Of a stretch of DNA of 64,000 nucleotides, positions 26,051-34,996 are shown piece after piece; the first letter of the stretch is position 1; each line of letters opens with the position of its first letter. The position numbers and the translations under genes are program-made. A model generated the notes under the pieces. The model did no database searches. It was not told the origin of the DNA and saw nothing but the letters and a program-made list of their open reading frames with translations. Location of the stretch: NCBI GenBank assembly GCA_049303315.1, contig JBAQMZ010000054.1, forward strand, positions 62,001-126,000, in the 5' to 3' direction. The DNA comes from Methanoperedens sp049303315. GTDB taxonomy: Archaea; Halobacteriota; Methanosarcinia; Methanosarcinales; Methanoperedenaceae.

Positions 26051-27514
26051 ATGCCTGAAGAAAGAAAAGATGCTGCAAGCATCGTCACAAAAGTGAATGA
26101 TTATACATGGGACATACCCATGACATATAAACCCGGCATGAGAGTGCCCGGGCGCTTATTCGTCTCTCAGAAATTACTTACGAACCTTGAGCATGACACG
26201 CTTGAGCAGACAGCCAATGTCGCAACCCTCCCCGGCATCCAGAAATATTCCATGGCAATGCCTGATGCCCACTCCGGCTACGGGTTCCCGATAGGAGGAG
26301 TGGCGGCGTTTGACAGGAACACAGGCATAATCAGCCCGGGCGGCGTGGGATACGATATCAACTGCGGCGTGCGTATAATCAGGACGAATCTGACTGCGGA
26401 TGATGTCCGCCCCAGGATGAAAGAACTGGTTGAGCTTCTTTTTCATGAAATCCCTTCAGGCGTGGGCTCAAAAAGCAAGATTCGTGCCTCGGACAGTGAG
26501 CTGACAGATGCCTTCCTGCACGGCGCAAAATGGGCAGTGGAAAGCGGGTACGGCGTTCCGGAAGATATCGAGCACTGCGAAGAGAACGGTTTTATGAAGA
26601 TTGCCGACCCCTCCAAAGTGAGTGAGAAGGCGCGAAACCGGGGTAAACCGCAGTTCGGGACCCTTGGCAGCGGCAATCATTTCCTTGAGGTGCAGTACGT
26701 GGATGAAGTGTACGACGAAGAGGTTGCGAAGGTCTTCGGTCTTCACAAAGGTCAGGTCACGGTCATGGTACATTGCGGTTCGCGCGGCGCGGGTCACCAG
26801 ATTTGCGATGATTACCTGAAGATTCTTGATAAAGCCACACGTAAATACGGCATTGTCCTGCCTGACAGGCAGCTTGCATGTGCGCCTGCGGAATCGCCTG
26901 AAGGCCAGAACTATTTTAAAGCCATGGCTGCGGGAGCAAATTATGCCTGGGCGAACAGGCAGGTCATCACCCACTGGGTCAGGGAAGCGTTTACACGCTT
27001 TTTCAGGCGCGATATGGATGACCTGGGAATGAACCTCATCTATGACGTGGCGCATAATGTCGCCAAGCTTGAAGAGCATGTTATTGACGGAGAGAAAAAG
27101 ATGGTGTATGTGCACCGCAAAGGTGCAACGCGGGCTTTCCCGCCAGGGCATCCGGATGTGCCAGCGGTTTATAGAAAAGTCGGTCAGCCAGTTCTCATCC
27201 CGGGCAGCATGGGAACGCCATCTTTTGTGCTGCACGGCACGCAGAAAGCCATGGAACTCACTTTCGGAAGCGCATGTCACGGCGCGGGCAGGGTATCAAG
27301 CCGTGCGGCTGCAAAGCGGGAATTTTATGGAGAGACTATTCAAAAAGAATTGGCTGCTAAAGGTATCACAGTGAGAGCAACACACCCGTCTATAATAGCT
27401 GAAGAAGCTCCGGGAGTCTATAAATCAAGCGATGAAGTGGTGGACGTGGTGCACCAGTTGGGCATTGCCCGGAAAGTCGTGAAGCTTATGCCGATGGGAG
27501 TGGCGAAGGGATAA
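26051..27514 (+). CDS. rtcB: RtcB RNA-splicing ligase
   Basis: GTP- and Mn-dependent ligase that joins 2',3'-cyclic phosphate and 5'-OH ends, as in tRNA exon joining. 487 residues, normal length without an intein. Key motifs: MPDAHSGYGFPIGGVAA, GVGYDINCGVRI with the metal-binding Cys, GTLGSGNHFLEVQ, VHCGSRGAGHQI and FGSACHGAGRVSSR with the guanylylated His. A GGGAG sits upstream of the ATG. It is convergent with the DUF5615 gene. Confidence 0.97.
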   Translation: MPEERKDAASIVTKVNDYTWDIPMTYKPGMRVPGRLFVSQKLLTNLEHDTLEQTANVATLPGIQKYSMAMPDAHSGYGFPIGGVAAFDRNTGIISPGGVGYDINCGVRIIRTNLTADDVRPRMKELVELLFHEIPSGVGSKSKIRASDSELTDAFLHGAKWAVESGYGVPEDIEHCEENGFMKIADPSKVSEKARNRGKPQFGTLGSGNHFLEVQYVDEVYDEEVAKVFGLHKGQVTVMVHCGSRGAGHQICDDYLKILDKATRKYGIVLPDRQLACAPAESPEGQNYFKAMAAGANYAWANRQVITHWVREAFTRFFRRDMDDLGMNLIYDVAHNVAKLEEHVIDGEKKMVYVHRKGATRAFPPGHPDVPAVYRKVGQPVLIPGSMGTPSFVLHGTQKAMELTFGSACHGAGRVSSRAAAKREFYGETIQKELAAKGITVRATHPSIIAEEAPGVYKSSDEVVDVVHQLGIARKVVKLMPMGVAKG

Positions 27515-27521
27515 AGGATAT

Positions 27522-27872
27522 TCACAGAAATACTATGCGATTGTGCAGTTCTTCAGGAGACATGGTTTCAACGATTGCTTTCAGCCGACGAATACATTCC
27601 CCAACTGAGAGCCGCTGCTGGTGAACATATATTATCCCACAGTGTTCAATACCAGATTCTTCAGCCATACTGAGGAAATCATCGTCATGTGTAAATATTG
27701 TAGCTTTCTCTTCTAAAGCGAATCTCAACTGTTCTTCATCGCTGAGACCGAGCTTACCTTTATCTATGGCAGACCAAGCTTCCACGCCCCGGCGTCTGAG
27801 ACCTTCAACGATTGCAATATTTACGTTCTCATCCGCGTAAATCTTGATACGCTTTTCTTTTTTCAAACTCAT
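27522..27872 (-). CDS. DUF5615 PIN-like protein (putative toxin)
   Basis: A 116-residue PIN-like protein: IYADENVNIAIVEGLRRRG carries the first acidic pair, FTHDDDFLSMAEE the second, and CGIIYVHQQRL follows. DUF5615 proteins are usually the nuclease half of a toxin-antitoxin pair with DUF433. Its start overlaps the stop of the DUF433 gene by 4 bp (ATGA), indicating coupled translation. It is convergent with rtcB. Confidence 0.88.
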   Translation of the reverse strand: MSLKKEKRIKIYADENVNIAIVEGLRRRGVEAWSAIDKGKLGLSDEEQLRFALEEKATIFTHDDDFLSMAEESGIEHCGIIYVHQQRLSVGECIRRLKAIVETMSPEELHNRIVFL

Positions 27873-28159
27873 GAAGTAAACTTTTTACGCAGTTTTTCTA
27901 TCTTGTCTTTTCTAAGCCGGATTTCATGGTCTAACTCTTCCCTGTGTTCATAATAAAAAGAAAGAGCATCATGTATTTGGGGAAGAATCAGGTGGGGATG
28001 CGCATTAACAATATCATCAGGAGCATGGCCAAGATATTCATATTCGATGATAATATCTAATACTCGGATCCGTGTTCCGGCTATTATGGGGCTTCCTCGA
28101 CTGATGTTCGGATCAGTTGTAACATACGGATGTTTGATTATTTGCTTTTGCATTGACAT
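27869..28159 (-). CDS. DUF433 protein (putative antitoxin)
   Basis: 96 residues matching DUF433: ISRGSPIIAGTRIRVLDIII, EYLGHAPDDIVNAHPHL, LPQIHDALSFYYEHREEL. The fold is a small HTH that represses its own promoter and binds the partner. A second ATG two codons in is possible. It is the first gene of the pair, and an AT-rich ttatttatatg lies 15-25 bp upstream. Confidence 0.88.
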   Translation of the reverse strand: MSMQKQIIKHPYVTTDPNISRGSPIIAGTRIRVLDIIIEYEYLGHAPDDIVNAHPHLILPQIHDALSFYYEHREELDHEIRLRKDKIEKLRKKFTS

Positions 28160-28437
28160 TAGATATTATTTATATGTACCTTAACATAAGTATGTTGTTG
28201 TTAAGGATTTCAAAAATGTATGCGAAAAAAACTATTATATTTCAGTGACCGCACCCACCCTCGTTCTCATGCTCCTATGGAGCGATAGTAAGCCAGAACA
28301 AGTCTTTAAAACCCGAAAATCAGTCATTGTGTATTGTTAAAACTCATAAATGGATTTTATTCTCAATAAAGAAACCTTATATAGTTATAGTCTTTTATGG
28401 CTTTGAAAGAAATGGATAACTTATTGGAGGATATTTT
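28160..28437 (+). promoter_or_regulatory. Intergenic region with promoter of the McrBC-like cassette
   Basis: A 278-bp gap without a gene. The right part has a TATA element (cttatatagt, 28376-28385), a short leader and GGAGG (28426-28430) 7 nt before the ATG at 28438. The left part carries the divergent promoter of the DUF433 gene. The middle shows no repeat that I can define. Confidence 0.55.
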
Positions 28438-29091
28438 ATGAGTTTATTGCTTAAAGTAACAGGGGAGACTGGTATAATGGATGAACATATTAAAACTGAA
28501 AAAGAAAAGGGTTCTGTTTGGTATAGTTATCAGGGAAAACCTAATGCTAAGCCATGTGAAAAAATTGGTTTAAATGATGTTTATTTTATTGAAGAACATA
28601 GGTTATATCATGGCATTATTTTAGAAAAATTCAAAGGTCCAAGGCATGGAGGAAATGACCTGAGTAAAAATATGATTCCTTTTATTCCAGAAGAATATAA
28701 GGAATATATCATTAATAATTGGAAAGAATATGCGTTTTCCTTGAAAGTAAAAAATATAATATTATTGAAAACAATTCCAGATTTAGGAAAGCCAATTGAA
28801 AATATGTATTATGAGAGCAACGACAACCCGTTTATTTCGTCTAAAATTCGTCAGGGAGGAGCGTTTTTTGTTTATTTAAGAAAGAAACCTGTAGAACCAC
28901 CCGAACCTATTGTGCATGTTACAAAGGATTTAATCGAAAAAGCTCTCGATGAATTAGGGATAAAAGAAGGAGAAGCCACAAAAATTGAGCTAATAACTAC
29001 AGTAAGGAAGATTGTTGAGCTTGATGGTAACAAACTTGTAGATGATGAAACTGCTTGGAAGGAAATATTAAATCTATTAAAAAAGGTCTAA
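28438..29091 (+). CDS. First protein of the McrBC-like cassette, unknown; candidate specificity subunit
   Basis: 217 residues, AT-rich, no recognised family. The N-terminal ~150 residues are alpha/beta with aromatic residues (SVWYSYQGKPNAKPCEKIGL, LYHGIILEKFKGPRHGG), which could form an EVE- or PUA-like base-reading fold; this is inference. The C-terminal ~50 residues are a charged helical part (VTKDLIEKALDELGIKEGEA). It lies 3 bp before the McrB-like frame. Since that McrB lacks the usual large N-terminal recognition domain, this protein may supply it in trans. Confidence 0.7.
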   Translation: MSLLLKVTGETGIMDEHIKTEKEKGSVWYSYQGKPNAKPCEKIGLNDVYFIEEHRLYHGIILEKFKGPRHGGNDLSKNMIPFIPEEYKEYIINNWKEYAFSLKVKNIILLKTIPDLGKPIENMYYESNDNPFISSKIRQGGAFFVYLRKKPVEPPEPIVHVTKDLIEKALDELGIKEGEATKIELITTVRKIVELDGNKLVDDETAWKEILNLLKKV

Positions 29092-29151
29092 GACATGAGA
29101 GAGACTTTAGCGGATCCGAAAAAAGAAAAAGTTATCAGGAGAACTCAAATC

Positions 29152-30303
29152 ATGGATGAAGAAAAACTTGTTAATCAAATACATGATTATATACGCTTAA
29201 AAGGTTTTATTTTTGAATTGGATTTAATAAAAAACTATTATATTTCACTAAAAACTAAACCTTTCGTGATCCTAACGGGCATATCCGGCACTGGTAAAAC
29301 CAAATTAGCTGAATATTTTGCGGATGCCGTTGTTGAAGACTATGATAAACAATTTAAATTGATTCCTGTTCGACCAGATTGGACTGATGATAAATATCTG
29401 GTAGGTTATTATAATCCTATAACAAAAGAATACATGAGTACTGATTTTATCAAATTATTAATTAAAGCCAAGCTTGATCCCAATAATCCATATTTTGTAT
29501 GTCTTGATGAGATGAATTTAGCCAGAGTTGAGTATTATTTCTCTAAGTTCTTGAGTGGTTTGGAGTCCAAAGACAAGATGATTCATCTCCATGAAATTGG
29601 TGACTATGCGTTACAACAAAATGATAAAATAGATAATTTAGAAGAATTCTCTGATCTACAAGAAAGGTACGAAAAGAATGAAATAGCTGAAACAGAACTT
29701 AGAGAACTTGAAGTCAAAGGTCTGGTAACTTCGAGCAATCATACGTTAATACCTTCAAAAATTGAGATTCCAAAAAATTTGTACTTCACTGGCACAGTAA
29801 ACATGGATGAAACAACATTTCAATTTTCACCAAAAGTTCTGGATAGGGCAAATACCATCGAAATACTGGGGCCATCTAAACAAGACGATTTCTTCAACAG
29901 GATTGAAGATATTCCCGACAAAACAGGAATTCCAGAGCTTTTTAAAGATGATATTAAAAAGCAGCAGAATTACGAATGGCCTGAAGAACTCAAAGATAAA
30001 ATCTGGAAATTATACGAAATTCTTCAAAAAGATGACACACATAGGTATGACCTGCATTTCGGACACAGGACTGTCAATGAGATTGGGAATTATCTGGGAA
30101 ACAGCCAGGGACTTTTAGATCAAGAGACTGCGTTTGATTTGCAGATTCTCCAGAAGATTTTGCCTAAAATTAAAGGAGATGAGTCTATTAAAGACTTATT
30201 AAAAAATTTAAAAGACAAAATCAAACCATATAGGCTTTCAAACGAGAAATTAACAATAATTGAGCAGCGGCTTAAAGATCGAATGTACACAAGTTTCTTT
30301 TGA
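29152..30303 (+). CDS. mcrB: McrB-like AAA+ NTPase
   Basis: 383 residues from MDEEKLVNQIHDYIRLKG, with AGGAGA 9 nt upstream; an in-frame ATG at 29095 with AAGG upstream is an alternative start. Walker A is GISGTGKTKLAEYF, the sensor-1 region GTVNMDETTFQFSPKVLDRA, and Walker B YFVCLDEMNLARVEYYFSKF. In McrB the corresponding sensor segment carries NTAD, read as a GTP signature; here it is NMDE, so nucleotide preference is open. It lacks a large N-terminal DNA-binding domain and would power translocation or loading for the nuclease downstream. Confidence 0.88.
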   Translation: MDEEKLVNQIHDYIRLKGFIFELDLIKNYYISLKTKPFVILTGISGTGKTKLAEYFADAVVEDYDKQFKLIPVRPDWTDDKYLVGYYNPITKEYMSTDFIKLLIKAKLDPNNPYFVCLDEMNLARVEYYFSKFLSGLESKDKMIHLHEIGDYALQQNDKIDNLEEFSDLQERYEKNEIAETELRELEVKGLVTSSNHTLIPSKIEIPKNLYFTGTVNMDETTFQFSPKVLDRANTIEILGPSKQDDFFNRIEDIPDKTGIPELFKDDIKKQQNYEWPEELKDKIWKLYEILQKDDTHRYDLHFGHRTVNEIGNYLGNSQGLLDQETAFDLQILQKILPKIKGDESIKDLLKNLKDKIKPYRLSNEKLTIIEQRLKDRMYTSFF

Positions 30304-30313
30304 ATCCGATAGC

Positions 30314-32191
30314 ATGTACAATTGTGATATAAAAAGTAAATATGAGAATCGACTCGAAATAAGATGGGGCACGAGAGATTGGACAATTTTTTCAGATGTT
30401 TTGGAAAGTTTCAAAAAATATTTGGAGAATAAGGAAGAAGTTGTTGATCTTTTATCCGAACACATGGAAATAGAATTTCAAATTAAACCTGAACTAGATG
30501 AAGAAATTACTTTCAAAATAGACGGGGTGGAAATCCGTTCCGAAAGAAAGGGACAATGGAAATACGATCCAAGGCATGTCGTTGGTTATCGGGAAATTCA
30601 AATTAATAATGAATCATTGGGATATTTACCGATCTTTCCAAAATTCGGTATAAAAATGTATGAAAAAATGATTGAGGATTTAAGAGCGAAGCTGATAGAT
30701 ATTTATCCACTGGAAAATAAAGGTTCCTCCTTTATCAGTGATGCAAGTTTTCCTAATATATTGGAGCGCTTTAAAAGGATTGGCTACTTTTTTGACGAAC
30801 TGAAAAAAATAATGAATGGGATTAGATTAAATCCCCATAGATCTCTTGTTGGAATGAGTTGCTATAGCGAGCTTTATGAATTAGAGTCTTGCGGTGATGA
30901 TATCGTAGTTCCTCTTGTTACAGCAAACCGATTTATCAGGAATTCTAAAGGGGAAATACCTGTAATTTCAAATTATTTTGGGAAAGATACAATTCCTGAG
31001 AGAATATTGAATAGAAAGAAGGAGATAACTTTTGATGTCTATGAAAATAGAATGCTTAAGCATTTTCTAATAATTCTTAATCAGCATCTTTCTAACTTTG
31101 AATTATTTATTCAGGAGAAAATTAACATTTATTCTTCTGAAAAAGATGGATCTAATTCTGAAATAGAAAATCGGCAAATTGAAAACAGGTCTGCTAAATA
31201 TGAGGAAATTAGAAAAAGCTGCTCTATTTACAGAAAAGTAGTAAGAAACTTCCTTCAAATGCCCTTCCTTGAAAATGTTGGTGATTTCGAAGGCTTTAAA
31301 GGTTCAACTCCTATTTTAGAAAAAGAATCTAATTATTCAAAATTTTATGAATTATACTTGGAATATAAAAAGAATTTCAAGCAAGAATTCGAGTTGCATG
31401 ATTGTGTTTTCCTGGGTTTGGAAGACACTCCAAAGTTGTATGAATACTGGTGTCTCCTCAAAATTATGGACTTGCTTAATATTGAGTATGACTTATTGAA
31501 TTTTGTGGATAAAAGATTTGGGCAGTTTGGTATGATCAAAATACCAGAAGATAAAGCCTTGTATCAAAACGAACGCTACCAAATAATCTATCACAAAAAT
31601 TACCAAGAGAAAAAAATAGGAGATATGGGTATTGGAAGCTACTCAGGAAATAAGAAACCTGATATTGTGATAGAAATTTTCGAGGGAAAAGAGATAAAAG
31701 AGATAGTAATTTTAGACCCAAAGTATAGAATATCAATTGGTGCAGGCAAAAATCCCGAGGAGAATATAGATGCTGATTCAATTAATAAAATGCATGTTTA
31801 TAAAGACTCTATTATATCAAAAAATGAAAGCTTAGAGATGAACCGTTTAGTCAAAAAGGCAGTTATTGTTCACCCAATTGATAAAAACCAAGAAAAATCT
31901 TTTGGTACAGATGATGATTTCATTAAGACGATATATCTAAGTCCGATTGAAAATACCGATAGTAAGGAAACGCTCGAAATAAAAAATCAAGTCGGTAAGA
32001 TTATTCACTTCCAGACAAAAGCAATAGAACTCTACAAAGCTGGAGAAGTCTCATTATCACGGGCAGCAGAGATTGCAGGTATAAATATTGAAGATTTTAA
32101 GCAAATCCTATCGAATAAAGGCATACGCAGGGAAATAAAACCAGAAAAGGACATTGATAAAAAAGTCAAAGCAATAATTAAAGGATATTGA
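30314..32191 (+). CDS. mcrC: McrC-like nuclease (DUF2357/PD-(D/E)XK) with UPF0175-like C-terminal HTH
   Basis: About 625 residues. The N-terminal part is a McrC/DUF2357-type scaffold that contacts the AAA+ ring. The nuclease core is KKPDIVIEIFEG then EIVILDPKYRI, giving PD...D-x-K. The last ~60 residues (KAIELYKAGEVSLSRAAEIA, IEDFKQILSNKGI) match the UPF0175 helix-turn-helix, a fold common in antitoxins. The start is uncertain: TTG at 30260 overlaps mcrB by 44 bp, while ATG at 30314 lies 10 bp after its stop. The gene is AT-rich like its two partners. Confidence 0.85.
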   Translation: MYNCDIKSKYENRLEIRWGTRDWTIFSDVLESFKKYLENKEEVVDLLSEHMEIEFQIKPELDEEITFKIDGVEIRSERKGQWKYDPRHVVGYREIQINNESLGYLPIFPKFGIKMYEKMIEDLRAKLIDIYPLENKGSSFISDASFPNILERFKRIGYFFDELKKIMNGIRLNPHRSLVGMSCYSELYELESCGDDIVVPLVTANRFIRNSKGEIPVISNYFGKDTIPERILNRKKEITFDVYENRMLKHFLIILNQHLSNFELFIQEKINIYSSEKDGSNSEIENRQIENRSAKYEEIRKSCSIYRKVVRNFLQMPFLENVGDFEGFKGSTPILEKESNYSKFYELYLEYKKNFKQEFELHDCVFLGLEDTPKLYEYWCLLKIMDLLNIEYDLLNFVDKRFGQFGMIKIPEDKALYQNERYQIIYHKNYQEKKIGDMGIGSYSGNKKPDIVIEIFEGKEIKEIVILDPKYRISIGAGKNPEENIDADSINKMHVYKDSIISKNESLEMNRLVKKAVIVHPIDKNQEKSFGTDDDFIKTIYLSPIENTDSKETLEIKNQVGKIIHFQTKAIELYKAGEVSLSRAAEIAGINIEDFKQILSNKGIRREIKPEKDIDKKVKAIIKGY

Positions 32192-32203
32192 AATAAACCA
32201 TTT

Positions 32204-32854
32204 ATGCCATACGCAGCAAAAGACAGACAGGAATTCATAAAACGTATCAACCTGACGCCTGAAGCCCGCATTCTCGATTTCGGAGGAATGCTTGTAGAGG
32301 AACTGCCATCGGCGGTTTTCGGGATTACTACAAAAAGACCGATGACAGGCGCAGTCCTCATAAAACCCACATTATTGCCATTTAAAAATTCAGTGTTCAA
32401 ATCGGTTGTTTCATATCATTACTTTGACCTTGTCCCATCCGACATTCTGAAGTTTGCTTTTGATGAGGCAGCAAGGGTACTGGACAGGGATTCATGTTTT
32501 TCTTTCATGATAACCCAGTGGGCAGCAGAGAACGAAGCGCAGCGCTCAAGCCTTTTTTTCAATGAACTCCTGAAAAGCACAGGCGCTCTTTTCCAGCATG
32601 AATTCGAAGAAGTTAGCAGGCTGCTCTCCGAATCAGGTTTCAGTGAGATAACAGCAGAAAGCGTGAAACGCGATATAGTGATACCCGGGGATTTTGCGAA
32701 GTCGCACCTCGTGATGCTCGGGAAACTTGTGAAAAAAGAAAAAGAGCAGGGCGGGGCATTAATAAAGACTCTTGCAAGGCAGTATTTTAACAATGTAAAA
32801 GTTCACGGCGAAGCCATGCTGCCTGCAATTCACTTTACGGCCCGGAAACTATGA
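32204..32854 (+). CDS. Class I methyltransferase-like protein
   Basis: 216 residues with a methyltransferase-type Rossmann outline: ARILDFGGMLVEEL as a degenerate SAM-binding motif I, LPFKNSVFKSVVSYHYFDLV as the motif around strand 4, and FAFDEAARVLDRDSCFSFM as the post-motif helix and strand. The glycine-rich loop is weak, so catalysis is uncertain. It overlaps the RNA methylase gene by 4 bp, so the two may act together. GC content returns to the host level here, which marks the right edge of the McrBC-like cassette. Confidence 0.65.
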   Translation: MPYAAKDRQEFIKRINLTPEARILDFGGMLVEELPSAVFGITTKRPMTGAVLIKPTLLPFKNSVFKSVVSYHYFDLVPSDILKFAFDEAARVLDRDSCFSFMITQWAAENEAQRSSLFFNELLKSTGALFQHEFEEVSRLLSESGFSEITAESVKRDIVIPGDFAKSHLVMLGKLVKKEKEQGGALIKTLARQYFNNVKVHGEAMLPAIHFTARKL

Positions 32855-33450
32855 GAAAGAAACATCTTGAGATACTGCTGGAGCAGGTCGAAGGCTTTCG
32901 GACCCCAAAACCATCAAAGGAACAGTACTCAACGCCAGCGACAGTAGCTTCGGAGCTGCTTCATTTTGCTTTCATGAGGGGCGACCTCACGGATACGGTT
33001 TATGACCTCGGGTGTGGCGGGGGAATACTTGCAATCGGGGCAAAACTCCTGGGAGCAGAAAAGGTTATAGGTTTTGATGATGATAAAGAAGTTCTTGAGA
33101 TTGCACGGGCAAATGCAAAGAGACTTGGCGCGGATGTCGAGTTCGTATGCAGCCGCATCGAAAATATTGGCGGGAATGCGCATACAGTTGTGATGAACCC
33201 GCCTTTTGGCGCACAGGTTAAAGGAAGCGACCGCCCTTTTTTGAGGAAAGCCCTCGAAGTAAGCAGCGTGGTTTATTCCATACATAACGCCGGAAGTCTG
33301 GAATTCATAAAAAAATTCATTAGCCCATCGGTCATAACAGAGTATCAACTAATCGATTTTCCTATTAAGAGGACATTCAGGTTTCATACGAAGGAGATAA
33401 AGGTCATAAAAGCCGAGATATACAGGATTGAGAAACGAATAGAGGGATAG
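32851..33450 (+). CDS. METTL5-like RNA N6-adenine methyltransferase (COG2263)
   Basis: A 199-residue enzyme with SAM motif YDLGCGGGILAIGAKLLGA, acidic FDDDKE, and catalytic NPPFG in VVMNPPFGAQVKGSDRPFL. The family methylates adenine in structured RNA; METTL5 acts on small-subunit rRNA. The N terminus (LEQVEGFRTPKPSKEQYSTP) is the family signature. It starts inside the end of the preceding gene (4-bp overlap) and precedes csl4. Confidence 0.92.
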   Translation: MRKKHLEILLEQVEGFRTPKPSKEQYSTPATVASELLHFAFMRGDLTDTVYDLGCGGGILAIGAKLLGAEKVIGFDDDKEVLEIARANAKRLGADVEFVCSRIENIGGNAHTVVMNPPFGAQVKGSDRPFLRKALEVSSVVYSIHNAGSLEFIKKFISPSVITEYQLIDFPIKRTFRFHTKEIKVIKAEIYRIEKRIEG

Positions 33451-33473
33451 TTATTAGAATTAAAAGAAAGAAA

Positions 33474-34217
33474 ATGACAAGCAGGAGAAAGCTTGGGAAA
33501 AGCGATGCCAGGGAAACTAAAGATATAAAGGAAAGCGAGCTTGAACTGGAGGAAGAAATAGAAGAAATCCAGGAGACTGGCGAAGAGACAGAAAAGCCAG
33601 AAGAACCAGAGCAGCCAGAGCAACCTTCTGAAGAGACTCCCAGGGAAGAACCGGAGGAGAAAACAAGAGCCGTTTTACCCGGAGACCTTATCGGGACTTC
33701 AGAAGAATATTCCCCGAGAAACGGGACATATGTGGATAAAGGGAATATTTACGCTACAGCCAGCGGAATTGTTAAGATAAACACGAAGGACAGGTCTATT
33801 TCAGTTATTCCCGTTACCAATACGCCACCTCATATCCAGGTAGGTGATATCGTAATAGGCCAGGTTACCGATGTAAAAGATTCGGTTGCACTGGTTGAGA
33901 TTGCGGGGATAAAAGGAAAGGGAGAGCGGGAAATTGTCAATGCAGACCAGGCGGCTATTCATGTTTCAAACGTAAAGGATGCGTACGTGAAAGAATTGTA
34001 CTATGAATTTGCCCCGTTTGACATCGTTAAAGCCCGGGTCATTGACCTTCGGAATATGCGTCTCACCACGGTAGATAAAGAACTCGGGGTAATGAAAGCC
34101 TATTGCGGCAATTGCAGGGCAGTGCTGAAAAATGATAACGGTAAACTTAAATGTCCTAAATGTGAAAGAACAGAAACAAGAAAAATATCTGTGGATTATG
34201 GGACAGGAATTGTTTAG
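33474..34217 (+). CDS. csl4: Exosome subunit Csl4 with acidic N-terminal extension
   Basis: RNA-binding cap subunit of the archaeal exosome. 247 residues. The first ~65 residues are a Glu/Pro-rich disordered stretch not part of the usual fold. VLPGDLIGTSEEYSPRNGTY is the N-terminal domain, HIQVGDIVIGQVTDVKDSVA the S1 domain, and CGNCRAVLKNDNGKLKCPKC the C-terminal zinc ribbon. It is followed by rpoL after 8 bp, with GGTGAT before that ATG. Confidence 0.95.
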   Translation: MTSRRKLGKSDARETKDIKESELELEEEIEEIQETGEETEKPEEPEQPEQPSEETPREEPEEKTRAVLPGDLIGTSEEYSPRNGTYVDKGNIYATASGIVKINTKDRSISVIPVTNTPPHIQVGDIVIGQVTDVKDSVALVEIAGIKGKGEREIVNADQAAIHVSNVKDAYVKELYYEFAPFDIVKARVIDLRNMRLTTVDKELGVMKAYCGNCRAVLKNDNGKLKCPKCERTETRKISVDYGTGIV

Positions 34218-34225
34218 GTGATATT

Positions 34226-34504
34226 ATGGAACTTACAATCCTCAATAAGACGGAAAATGAAATGAATATCAAAGTGACAGGGGAAACGCATACTATGCTC
34301 AGTATCTTAAAGACGGCTTTACTGGATAACAAGCATGTCGAGATTGCAACATACGATATAAAGCACCCGACAATCAGCGAACCTGTGCTTTTTGTGAGGA
34401 CAGATGGCGCAGACCCTGTTGATGTAATTAAAAAGGCATCAAAGGATATTGTCAAGGAATGCGACGAATTTATTAAATTATTTACTAAGAAGACGAAGAG
34501 TTAA
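34226..34504 (+). CDS. rpoL: DNA-directed RNA polymerase subunit Rpo11 (L)
   Basis: A 92-residue assembly-platform subunit of RNA polymerase, the alpha-like partner of Rpo3. NIKVTGETHTMLSILKTALL, then VEIATYDIKHPTISEPVLFV, match the Rpb11/Rpo11 family. The 3' end overlaps the convergent DUF2240 gene by 20 bp. Confidence 0.95.
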   Translation: MELTILNKTENEMNIKVTGETHTMLSILKTALLDNKHVEIATYDIKHPTISEPVLFVRTDGADPVDVIKKASKDIVKECDEFIKLFTKKTKS

Positions 34505-34967
34505 TTAGAACTCCAAATTCCTCATCGATAAGGTCATCCACCATTATCCCGTGCTCAAGCGCAACAAGAATGGCGCTGACCTCTATCAGCACCTGTTTTC
34601 CGAGTTCTTCCTGTTTTTTATTTATTAGCGCTATTACTTTACGCTTCTCTATTCCGGTTTTGAGTATGATGCGGTCGATAATGCTGTCAAATATTGTTTT
34701 TTTCTCAAAAATCCCGGGTTCCGGTTTGAATCCGGACGGGATTTCAACCCCGGATATATCAAAAGCAGGGCGGACCAGTTCACCTTCTCTTTTCAAAAGA
34801 CCTGATTTTTCAGCATCTTTTAAGACATTTTTCGCCTGCTCGGGATTAAACCAATTCAAATCAATAGAAAGTGCAAGCACGAATTCGCTCTCTTTCAGTG
34901 CGTCTTTTCCCTTTCTTAAAAAAGGCATTGAAACTGTATAGGTAAGGTCAGACTTTGATGAATCCAT
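34485..34967 (-). CDS. DUF2240 family protein
   Basis: A 160-residue archaeal protein of the DUF2240 family, unknown function. A winged-helix-like segment is seen around LNWFNPEQAKNVLKDAEKSG with LLKREGELVRP as a wing. The C-terminal half is helical. It lies 29 bp downstream of the next minus-strand gene and is probably its operon partner. Confidence 0.8.
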   Translation of the reverse strand: MDSSKSDLTYTVSMPFLRKGKDALKESEFVLALSIDLNWFNPEQAKNVLKDAEKSGLLKREGELVRPAFDISGVEIPSGFKPEPGIFEKKTIFDSIIDRIILKTGIEKRKVIALINKKQEELGKQVLIEVSAILVALEHGIMVDDLIDEEFGVLINSSSS

Positions 34968-34996
34968 TGCTAATCACTCCTTTTTAGACGGGTTCA

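Noticed and set aside
34485..34504. Functional overlap of rpoL and the DUF2240 gene
   Set aside because: A 20-bp convergent overlap of stop regions is common in compact genomes; similar overlaps occur at 17778 and 45332.
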